Assembly: GCA_001873515.1 (NCBI GenBank) | Contig: MNZH01000074.1 | Location: 1-5,204, forward strand | From: Parcubacteria group bacterium CG2_30_45_37 | GTDB lineage: Bacteria > Patescibacteriota > Patescibacteriia > Patescibacteriales > GWC2-42-12 | Direction of reading: 5' to 3' | Length of the DNA: 5,204 bases | Shown: positions 1 through 4,653 of the stretch, one piece after another | Layout: the number at the start of each line of letters is the position of its first letter | Numbering within the stretch: position 1 is the stretch's first letter | Made by a program: the position numbers and the translations under genes | The notes under the pieces: model-generated | Told to the model about the DNA's origin: nothing | Seen by the model: the letters and a program-made list of their open reading frames with translations, nothing else | The model's database searches: none

Positions 1-364
1 CGCCGCCGATAACCGAGGCGATGGCTAAAATCGGCCAGATAAATTGCTTAAGCGGTTTTAAATTATATTTATCATCCAAAAATCCGCCGACCATTAAAAA
101 AACGCCGCCCGCGAAAAACCCCAGCCAGTGGCTTACTTCCAGATTTCCGGCCAGCAGTTTGTCGCGCGTAAAATACAAAATAATAAAAAACGCCGCGAAC
201 ACGGCCGAGCCGCCGAGTAAAGGAACCGGTCGGCCGTGCAATTTTCGCCCGCCGTCAGGCCGGTCAACGATATTAAGAGCGCGCGCCAGCTTCATCACCA
301 GCCAAGTCAAAACGGCGGACAGCAGAAGCGTAATAATAAAAATTTGCAGATAGTAAAGCGCCAT
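1..364 (-). CDS. Polyprenyl-phosphate sugar-1-phosphate transferase, MraY/WecA/TagO superfamily (3' end beyond window)
   Basis: The first 121 residues are visible, reading in from the ATG at 364-362; the rest lies beyond base 1. Enzymes of this superfamily are integral membrane proteins that move a sugar-1-phosphate from a UDP-sugar onto undecaprenyl phosphate, the first lipid-linked step of cell-wall or surface-glycan synthesis. Seen: a first membrane helix (about residues 5-24); the family signature RPDGGRKLHGRPVPLLGG at 35-52; helices at about 51-66 and 79-96; then the DD pair at 97-98 in GFLDDKYNLKPLKQ (94-107), which in the family contributes to the Mg/substrate site; and the start of another helix. 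The signature reads more like WecA/TagO than MraY, but substrate cannot be assigned from this part. No Shine-Dalgarno is visible before the ATG. The GIY-YIG gene lies upstream on the same strand, separated by repeats. Confidence 0.9.
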   Translation of the reverse strand, partial: MALYYLQIFIITLLLSAVLTWLVMKLARALNIVDRPDGGRKLHGRPVPLLGGSAVFAAFFIILYFTRDKLLAGNLEVSHWLGFFAGGVFLMVGGFLDDKYNLKPLKQFIWPILAIASVIGG

Positions 365-373
365 ATAATAATT

Positions 374-385
374 TGTCATTGCGAG
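374..385 (+). repeat. Truncated REP-like repeat, copy A
   Basis: TGTCATTGCGAG, identical to the outer end of copies C and D. The match stops after base 385, where unrelated sequence follows, so this looks like a fragment of a full palindrome. It lies 10 bases upstream of the transferase start codon. Confidence 0.6.
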
Positions 386-398
386 GTCTGACCATTTT

Positions 399-443
399 TG
401 TTATTGCGATGAGCTCCGCATTTTGCGGGGCGTCGAAGCAATC
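399..443 (+). repeat. REP-like palindromic repeat, copy B
   Basis: It starts TGTTATTGCGAT and ends CGTCGAAGCAATC, in the same orientation as copies A and C. Terminal ATTGC/GCAAT can pair. The centre forms a hairpin CCGCA (416-420), loop TTT, TGCGG (424-428). The stem sequence differs from copies C and D, yet pairing is kept. Confidence 0.75.
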
Positions 444-452
444 CGTTCACAT

Positions 453-505
453 TGTCATTGCGAGGAGCTCCGCCAGCAGGCGGAAGCGACGAAGCAATCT
501 CCGGT
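453..505 (+). repeat. REP-like palindromic repeat, copy C (left bracket of the GIY-YIG unit)
   Basis: It starts TGTCATTGCGAGGAGCTCC and ends GAAGCAATCTCCGGT. A central hairpin pairs TCCGCC (469-474) with GGCGGA (479-484) around AGCA; an inner GGAGCTCC palindrome (464-471) and terminal ATTGC/GCAAT are also present. Its last 12 bases (494-505) recur exactly, inverted, at 815-826. The GIY-YIG stop codon (508-506) abuts the repeat, so this hairpin would also lie at the 3' end of that transcript. Confidence 0.8.
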
Positions 506-802
506 TTACCAGTCTAAAGTTAAATCTTTCCATATCGGGTTTAACTTATTAATCAAGGCTATTTTCTTTTTTCTGGAACCGCCTTTGATTTGCTTTTCTC
601 TGGCAATGGCATCATAGATATTATTAAACATTTCGTAATAGACTAACTTTGTAATATTATACTTTGCTGTAAAACTTATTTTATTATCTTTATTTATATG
701 CTGATAATTTCTGACTAACAAATTATTGGTTACTCCGGTATAAAATACATGATGCAATTTATTGGTATTAATATAAACATAATAATTTCGCTCTTTTATC
801 AT
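506..802 (-). CDS. Small single-domain GIY-YIG nuclease family protein
   Basis: A protein of about 98 residues that is one GIY-YIG domain (UPF0213/YhbQ-like or homing-type small members). Counting from the chosen ATG at 802-800: YVYI (8-11) fills the first GIY-type motif, YTG (21-23) the second, R31 and H35 follow in the usual R-x3-H helix, E69 lies in AREKQIKG (the metal-binding Glu position), and the typical tail NPIWKDL is at 88-94. All key positions look intact, so an active DNA-cutting domain is plausible; the biological target is unknown. The frame stays open to an ATG at 856-854, but those 18 extra residues (MSLRASGRSEAISGQLAN) are mostly translated repeat D, so the inner ATG, which begins at the domain edge, is preferred. 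Neither start has a clear Shine-Dalgarno. The gene is AT-rich compared with the flanking housekeeping genes and is bracketed by inverted repeats, which suggests acquisition. Confidence 0.85.
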   Translation of the reverse strand: MIKERNYYVYINTNKLHHVFYTGVTNNLLVRNYQHINKDNKISFTAKYNITKLVYYEMFNNIYDAIAREKQIKGGSRKKKIALINKLNPIWKDLTLDW

Positions 803-814
803 ATTTGCTAATTG

Positions 815-855
815 ACCGGAGATTGCTTCGCTTCTTCCAGAAGCTCGCAATGACA
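815..855 (-). repeat. REP-like palindromic repeat, copy D (inverted, right bracket of the GIY-YIG unit)
   Basis: Read on the minus strand it runs TGTCATTGCGAGC...GAAGCAATCTCCGGT, the same ends as copy C. The central hairpin is different, CTTCT (831-835), loop TCC, AGAAG (839-843), again keeping pairing with unrelated stem bases. It is about 12 bases shorter than copy C. Confidence 0.78.
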
Positions 856-862
856 TTCAAAG

Positions 863-871
863 TTATCCACA
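863..871 (+). promoter_or_regulatory. Perfect DnaA-box sequence
   Basis: TTATCCACA, identical to the bacterial DnaA-box consensus. It lies 8 bases outside repeat D and 8 bases upstream of the putative -35 element of the small-ORF promoter. A second inverted box is at 916-924. Binding is not shown by sequence alone. Confidence 0.45.
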
Positions 872-879
872 ATTTTAAT

Positions 880-908
880 TTGCGCGTTTTTAAAAATTAA
901 GCTATAAT
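880..908 (+). promoter_or_regulatory. Putative sigma70-type promoter of the small orphan gene
   Basis: A perfect TATAAT at 903-908 is preceded, with a 17-base spacer, by TTGCGC (880-885), which keeps only the TTG of the -35 consensus. Predicted transcription start is near 915. The region between is very AT-rich. A transcript starting here and ending at the 1266-1272 T-run would be about 355 nt and carry just the one small ORF. Confidence 0.55.
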
Positions 909-915
909 AAATTTT

Positions 916-924
916 TGTGGATAG
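916..924 (-). promoter_or_regulatory. Second DnaA-box-like site, inverted
   Basis: Minus strand CTATCCACA, one mismatch (first base) to the DnaA box. With 863-871 it forms an inverted pair (TATCCACAA 864-872 / TTGTGGATA 915-923) flanking the -10 element. It falls at the predicted transcription start, where a bound protein would block initiation. The same bases could also pair in RNA as a small leader hairpin (919-925 with 933-939). Confidence 0.35.
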
Positions 925-951
925 GTTAATTATCTATTCAACATCGCACAT

Positions 952-962
952 AAAGGAGGTGA
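952..962 (+). promoter_or_regulatory. Extended Shine-Dalgarno, 11-base match to the 16S anti-SD
   Basis: AAAGGAGGTGA is the exact complement of the canonical 16S rRNA 3' tail (TCACCTCCTTT). The GGAGG core ends five bases before the ATT codon at 965-967. No other gene in this window has a recognisable ribosome binding site, so this one stands out and decides the start choice. Confidence 0.7.
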
Positions 963-964
963 AC

Positions 965-1201
965 ATTAACAAAAACAAGGATTTAAATTTAAAAATTACT
1001 TTACTTAGGAGGGATGGAGATTTGAGCATTAGAGATATTCCGGAAATTGAGGCAGAGGCAGAGGATAAAAAAATATCGAGATGGTCTACTTTTATGACGG
1101 GGGTAAAGTCTAACGAAGAATTAGGCTACCCGGCTCCTCGAAAAGTAATTGATGAGGTATATAAATTTATTTTCAGCGAATGGTACCAAGTCAAAATGTA
1201 A
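965..1201 (+). CDS. Unrecognised small protein, probable ATT start (78 aa)
   Basis: I do not recognise this protein. From the ATT at 965 it is 78 residues, charged and lysine-rich at the N-terminus, with an acidic run EIEAEAED, then a more structured-looking half containing SRWSTFMTGVKSNEELGYP and a hydrophobic/aromatic C-terminal helix-like stretch (KVIDEVYKFIFSEWYQVKM). There is no signal peptide, membrane segment or Cys/His cluster. Start choice: ATT sits five bases after an 11-base perfect Shine-Dalgarno and is in frame. A GTG at 917 is in frame but lies at the predicted transcription start and has no ribosome site. A TTG at 1022 is also in frame, nine bases after a second AGGAGG (1007-1012), and would give 59 residues. 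ATT may be a rare initiator or a mutated ATG. Its own promoter and terminator make it a single-gene unit. Composition is AT-rich like the neighbouring GIY-YIG gene. Confidence 0.6.
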   Translation: MNKNKDLNLKITLLRRDGDLSIRDIPEIEAEAEDKKISRWSTFMTGVKSNEELGYPAPRKVIDEVYKFIFSEWYQVKM

Positions 1202-1209
1202 TGCACTCG

Positions 1210-1272
1210 AGGACGGCATGTTATATAAATTCTAACACGTGAAGACTTCATAAAGGCAGCCGTCCTTTTTTT
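1210..1272 (+). terminator. Intrinsic terminator with a branched apical region
   Basis: An 8-bp perfect stem AGGACGGC (1210-1217) / GCCGTCCT (1259-1266) runs into a seven-T tract (1266-1272), nine bases after the stop codon of the small ORF. The 41-base loop can form two further hairpins: TGTTA/TAACA (1219-1223/1233-1237) and TGAA/TTCA (1240-1243/1247-1250). The result is a three-way junction, more elaborate than a simple terminator. Confidence 0.75.
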
Positions 1273-1283
1273 ATACTATCGCA

Positions 1284-1390
1284 GTCCGGTTTGGGTAAAT
1301 TATTTTTCTCGCGCATACGAAATTGTAGCAGTTTTTGTAAAAACGCCCAAATTTCGTCTAAGCAGGAAAAATAATTTGTTCAAGCCTGAC
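1284..1390. repeat. Long imperfect palindrome (about 107 bp), MITE-like
   Basis: The two arms pair about a centre near 1337. A perfect 12-bp block AAATTATTTTTC (1297-1308) pairs with GAAAAATAATTT (1366-1377); ACGAAATT (1317-1324) pairs with AATTTCGT (1350-1357); the apex is GTTTTT (1331-1336) / AAAAAC (1339-1344). Outer ends GTC (1284-1286) / GAC (1388-1390) also pair, with some G-T wobbles between. It encodes no protein and lies between two converging transcription units. It could be a non-autonomous mobile element or a structured 3' region; copy number elsewhere is not visible here. Confidence 0.65.
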
Positions 1391-1425
1391 GCCATAACTA
1401 TAAAAGCCAACTTTAAATCCCCCTT

Positions 1426-1446
1426 GCCCCCTTTAATAAAGGGGGC
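1426..1446 (-). terminator. GC-rich hairpin at the end of the Clp operon
   Basis: GCCCCCTTT (1426-1434) pairs perfectly with AAAGGGGGC (1438-1446) around a three-base loop, starting two bases after the Clp stop codon (1451-1449). On the minus strand no T-run follows; instead a GGGGG copy and ATTT come next (1423-1415), so it may act as a 3' stabiliser or be a dispersed C/G-tract repeat rather than a canonical terminator. Read on the plus strand it is followed only by TTTC. Confidence 0.5.
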
Positions 1447-1448
1447 TT

Positions 1449-4196
1449 TCACAGCTCTCTCCCCTGCCTGACGCTCACCTTAGCGTCATTGTCAATCACC
1501 ACCGTATCTCGCCGCTTCACTTCGCCGGCCAAAACCAAATTAGCGATTTCGTTTTCCACTTTTTCCTGAATCAGCCGGCGCAAAGGCCGGGCGCCGAATT
1601 TAGGGTCAAAGCCTAAACCGGCCAACTTTTTCACTCCGCCCGGCTCGCATTCCAAGCCGATACCTTTGGCTTCCAGCATACGCCGAACTTTACCTAGCAT
1701 CAGTTCCGTGATTTTTTCAACTTCAGCCATGCCTAAAGGCTTAAACACCACCACGCCGTCAAAACGATTTATCAACTCCGGTTTTAAATATTTATTAAGC
1801 TGATCGTTTATTAACGATTGCTTTATCGTCTCGAGCGAGGCGCCGGCCTTAATTTGATCCTGAATATAAACCGCGCCGATATTGGAAGTGGCGATGATGA
1901 TGGAATTGGTAAAATCAATGGTCCGGCCCTGCCCGTCGGTCAGGCGGCCATCGTCCATCACCTGCAAGAACAGGTTTAAAATATTGGCATGCGCTTTTTC
2001 AAACTCGTCCAGCAAAATCAAGCTAAACGGCGCTTGGCGCACGGCTTCGGTCAAGTAGCCTAAAATGCCATCAGGCGCGCCAATCATTTTTTCCATGGCT
2101 TCCGGCCGCTGATATTCACTCATGTCCAGCCTCACCATATAATCTTCGTCCCCAAAATAAGTTTCGGCCACGGCTTTGGCCAGTTCGGTTTTGCCCACGC
2201 CGGTCGGGCCCAAAAACAGAAAGCTGGCAATCGGCCGCTTGGCCTCTCTGACCTCGGCCCGAGCCCGCCGCAAGCTGGTCGCCACCATGGCCACGGCCTC
2301 GGCTTGGTCCACCAGGCGCTCGTGAATTTTTTCTTCCAAGTTTAAAAGCACCTGGCTTTCTTTGGCCGTGATTTTGGTCAAAGGAATTTTGGTTTTTCGG
2401 CTGACGATGGCGGCCACGTCATCGGCGTCCACCAGGCTGTTTTCGCCCTTGTCATGAGCAACCTTAACCGCGATCGCTTCCAAAATATCAATGGCTTTGG
2501 CCGGCAGATTCCTGTCATGGACATACTTAGCGGTTAATTCCACGGCCTTGGCGATGGCCGAATAAGTAAAATAAACTTTAAACTTGGCTTCATAATAGCC
2601 GATTTTGCTTTCAATCATCTGGATCGCCTGGTTGTTGTCCGGCTCGGCGATGTCTACCTTAACCAATAAATTGCCCAGCGGCTTATTTTCCAGATATTTG
2701 GCGTAATTATCGTTAGTGATGCTGGCTAAGCAGCTTAAATTATGACGCTCCAAAGCGTTGGCCAAAACTTCCGATAACTCCAGGCTCTCCTTCTCGCCCG
2801 CGGTTATGCCCATTAAATTTTCAATGTTATTGAAATACAAAATAATGTTGCCGGCGCGGGCGACCTCGTCAATTATCACTAAGAGCCGCTGTTCGGCCGC
2901 TTCGGCCGAGGCGCCGCTTAAAAGCCGCGCCACGTCCACTTCCACCAGCCGCTTGTCTTTAAGCCTTTTGGGCACGTCTTCCTCCACCATCCGGCGCGCG
3001 ATCTGCCCGATGATGGCATTCTTGCCCACGCCCACCGGCCCGCATAAGAGGACGCCGCTTTTGCCGCTCTCCAAATTTTCAAAAATTTCTTTGACTTCAT
3101 TAACGCGCCCGACGCATAATTCCAGCCGCCCCCACTTAGCCGCCAAAGTCAGGTCGTAGGCGAAATGATTTAAAACCGGCGTGGCCACGGCCGTATAAGC
3201 CCGGTCCATGGCGCTAGCCGGCTTAAAACGCGACGCCTTACGGTAAAGCCGGTAATTTTCCAATAACTGCTCGTTAATCACAAACCATTGGATGACGTTG
3301 TTGATTTTATCATGGTCAATTCCCAAATCGTAAAGAATCTCCTTCAGATTCCGGTCGCGCGCCAAGCTGGGCAAAATGAAATAAATCGGCTCAACTTTCT
3401 TCTGGCCTAAATCAGCGGCTAAGGCGTAGCTTTCCAAAAAAATTTCTTTAAGTTCGAGCGATAATTCGGTTGGCGAAGCGCCGGCCGGCAGGGCCAACAG
3501 CTGATTTTTTAATTTACTGATCAGCTTGGCCGGGTCAACGTTCAAGCGGGAAAAAATCGCTGCCGCCTTAACGTCCCTTAACAGGCTAAAAAACAAATGG
3601 ACCGGCCTGACCTGGCCGTGCTTGGCCCGGTCGGCCAAGAGAAAAGCTTGCTCTAAGGCCCGGAAAGCGGCCGGGCTGAAACCGCTGGAAATTTCAATTT
3701 TATGCTTGCCTCTGACTTTTTTCAGTTCGGCCCAATTATCCGGCGACTGGTCAGGCGACGCCTGGCCGTATTTGATTTTTTTTATTTTTCGCTTAGCCGC
3801 CTCCGCTTCGCTTAAGCGGTAAATAATGAACATGTCGGCGATAACGCTTAACCAGAAAGTCAAGATGAGCTTGTCTTTTATGCGCCAAAAAGCAAAAGCG
3901 CCAGCGGCCGTGGAGCTTTCGCCGGCCCGCCAAACCCAAAAGGCTAAAACCGTCAAGCCGGCCAAACCGATAATAAAAGCGGCTAAATTTAAAATCAGAT
4001 GCAGACTTTTCTTCAGATGCCTTAATTTAATGATGGGCGCGCTTAAAGGCAGGTTCCAATAATAAAACCGGCCATGATGCAAGGCCACCAGGCCATTGCC
4101 GGCGCAATTCTGGCAGCTGCCCTTGCCCGACCGGCCGGTGGCATCGCAAGCCGGGCAGGTAATGAATTGAATATTCGTTGATTCGTTAGGGTTCAT
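1449..4196 (-). CDS. Membrane-anchored Clp/HSP100-family ATPase with zinc ribbon and degenerate first AAA+ domain
   Basis: A 915-residue ClpA/B/C relative with unusual architecture. In order: a zinc-ribbon-like motif with C14-x2-C17 and C28-x2-C31, resembling DnaJ CxxCxGxG repeats; two membrane helices (about 67-89 and 109-126) flanked by basic residues (57-63 and 135-142), placing both ends in the cytoplasm; a double Clp-N repeat (about 173-305); AAA+ module 1 (about 345-605); AAA+ module 2 (about 612-910). Module 2 has intact Walker A GPTGVGKT (663-670), Walker B LILLDE (726-731), sensor 1 ATSN (769-772), arginine finger R811 and sensor 2 GAR (868-870). Module 1 keeps a Walker A-like GPVGVGKN (386-393), but the Walker B acids are N456-N457, the usual ERRF is GNLL (508-511), and the KYRG pore loop is replaced (429-436). 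There is no coiled-coil M domain and no ClpP-binding GF loop after sensor 1. Probable role: ATP-driven remodelling at the membrane, without ClpP. It starts inside the upstream gene (ATGA overlap), so translation is probably coupled. Calling it simply clpC or clpB would be misleading. Confidence 0.9.
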   Translation of the reverse strand: MNPNESTNIQFITCPACDATGRSGKGSCQNCAGNGLVALHHGRFYYWNLPLSAPIIKLRHLKKSLHLILNLAAFIIGLAGLTVLAFWVWRAGESSTAAGAFAFWRIKDKLILTFWLSVIADMFIIYRLSEAEAAKRKIKKIKYGQASPDQSPDNWAELKKVRGKHKIEISSGFSPAAFRALEQAFLLADRAKHGQVRPVHLFFSLLRDVKAAAIFSRLNVDPAKLISKLKNQLLALPAGASPTELSLELKEIFLESYALAADLGQKKVEPIYFILPSLARDRNLKEILYDLGIDHDKINNVIQWFVINEQLLENYRLYRKASRFKPASAMDRAYTAVATPVLNHFAYDLTLAAKWGRLELCVGRVNEVKEIFENLESGKSGVLLCGPVGVGKNAIIGQIARRMVEEDVPKRLKDKRLVEVDVARLLSGASAEAAEQRLLVIIDEVARAGNIILYFNNIENLMGITAGEKESLELSEVLANALERHNLSCLASITNDNYAKYLENKPLGNLLVKVDIAEPDNNQAIQMIESKIGYYEAKFKVYFTYSAIAKAVELTAKYVHDRNLPAKAIDILEAIAVKVAHDKGENSLVDADDVAAIVSRKTKIPLTKITAKESQVLLNLEEKIHERLVDQAEAVAMVATSLRRARAEVREAKRPIASFLFLGPTGVGKTELAKAVAETYFGDEDYMVRLDMSEYQRPEAMEKMIGAPDGILGYLTEAVRQAPFSLILLDEFEKAHANILNLFLQVMDDGRLTDGQGRTIDFTNSIIIATSNIGAVYIQDQIKAGASLETIKQSLINDQLNKYLKPELINRFDGVVVFKPLGMAEVEKITELMLGKVRRMLEAKGIGLECEPGGVKKLAGLGFDPKFGARPLRRLIQEKVENEIANLVLAGEVKRRDTVVIDNDAKVSVRQGREL

Positions 4197-4558
4197 ATAA
4201 ACTGAAAAATTATTTCATAAATCACTAAGGGCGGCAGCAGCAGCCAGGCGGCCACGGCCAAAACGGCCAAAACCAACCAAAATAATAAAAGCGCGCTCCG
4301 GAAAATAATCTGCACCAGGCGCACGAAAAAACTGATCAGGGTGCCGGCCAAATCGTCTTGGGCGTACATCGGGCGCATTATATTTTTTAGCCAGACTATC
4401 AGCGCCAAAGATTTTTGTTTATTCACCAAAAAATCCTTTACGCCCAAAAGCAAATTAACCAGGCCGCGCGAGTACCACCAGCAGGGAAAATATAAAACAT
4501 CCCGAACCAATTCGGCCAGAATTTTTAAACTGTAAAATATAAAACTATTTGTCGGCAT
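4193..4558 (-). CDS. Small membrane protein, probable partner of the Clp ATPase
   Basis: 121 residues; I recognise no named family. Seen: an aromatic-rich N-terminal half with FPCWWYSRGL (24-33), a basic amphipathic middle WLKNIMRPMYAQDDLAG (56-72) continuing to R80 and R87, then a strongly hydrophobic stretch from about 88 to the end, broken by P109-P110, which suggests a membrane helix or helical hairpin at the C-terminus. There is no cleavable signal peptide and no catalytic motif. Its TGA overlaps the ATG of the Clp ATPase (ATGA at 4196-4193), so the two are co-transcribed and probably translated in step; a membrane scaffold, adaptor or substrate-delivery role is an inference from that. 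No Shine-Dalgarno precedes the ATG at 4558-4556; a good extended -10 lies about 20 bases upstream. Confidence 0.75.
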   Translation of the reverse strand: MPTNSFIFYSLKILAELVRDVLYFPCWWYSRGLVNLLLGVKDFLVNKQKSLALIVWLKNIMRPMYAQDDLAGTLISFFVRLVQIIFRSALLLFWLVLAVLAVAAWLLLPPLVIYEIIFQFI

Positions 4559-4578
4559 AACAAAATTTTGTTTATTAT

Positions 4579-4608
4579 ATTATACCACATTCCCCCAGCC
4601 CGCGCCAA
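4579..4608 (-). promoter_or_regulatory. Putative promoter of the membrane protein-Clp operon
   Basis: On the minus strand an extended -10 TGGTATAAT has its hexamer at 4584-4579, preceded after an 18-base spacer by TTGGCG (4608-4603). The predicted start is about 7 bases further on, leaving a leader of roughly 15 nt before the ATG at 4558. It is divergent from the secE promoter, and their -35 hexamers (4608-4603 and 4613-4618) lie only four bases apart. Confidence 0.55.
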
Positions 4609-4612
4609 CCGC

Positions 4613-4641
4613 TTGACAGCCAAAAAGCGTTCAGGTAATAT
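4613..4641 (+). promoter_or_regulatory. Putative sigma70-type promoter of secE-nusG
   Basis: A perfect TTGACA (4613-4618), 17-base spacer, then TAATAT (4636-4641), four of six matches to the -10 consensus. The predicted start is near 4648, giving a leader of about 45 nt before secE that contains the hairpin at 4654-4680. Confidence 0.65.
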
Positions 4642-4653
4642 ATAAACATAAAT

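Larger units (their letters stand above)
453..855. mobile_element. Candidate mini-element: inverted REP-like repeats bracketing a GIY-YIG nuclease gene
   Basis: A unit of about 403 bp. Repeat C (453-505) and repeat D (815-855) are inverted copies with identical outer ends (TGTCATTGCGAG) and identical inner ends (GCAATCTCCGGT). Almost everything between them is one nuclease ORF, whose stop codon touches repeat C and whose open frame runs into repeat D. No clear target-site duplication is visible. Mobility is inferred from the architecture; the alternative is a nuclease gene that happens to sit between two common repeats. Confidence 0.4.

Noticed and set aside
21..353. Plus-strand open frame of 110 codons
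   Set aside because: It is antisense to the sugar-phosphate transferase, which has clear family motifs on the minus strand; the plus-strand product is low-complexity K/P/S-rich.
374..505. CRISPR array (three similarly oriented repeat copies)
   Set aside because: The copies differ in length and centre, are palindromic with variable stems, spacers are irregular and there are no cas genes; this is a REP-type cluster.
423..617. Plus-strand open frame of 64 codons
   Set aside because: Its first half is translated palindrome (the HCHCEE...ATKQS type peptide typical of such repeats) and the rest is antisense to the GIY-YIG gene; no ribosome site.
863..924. Chromosomal replication origin
   Set aside because: Only two DnaA-box-like sites are visible, with no dnaA, dnaN or rpmH nearby and a housekeeping secE-nusG context; regulation is a more modest reading.
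1014..1025. ATG just after AGGAGG in the small gene
   Set aside because: It is out of frame and reaches a stop after three codons; spacing to the Shine-Dalgarno is too short.
915..1272. A non-coding RNA such as tmRNA or RNase P RNA, suggested by promoter-to-terminator length of about 355 nt
   Set aside because: I see none of the conserved ends or core motifs of those RNAs, while a Shine-Dalgarno followed by an open frame to just before the terminator fits a messenger.
2758..4062. Several open frames overlapping the Clp gene on both strands (2758-3159, 2918-3100, 3526-3822, 3826-4062)
   Set aside because: All are shadows of a continuous 915-codon gene with ordered domains; their products show no recognisable motifs.
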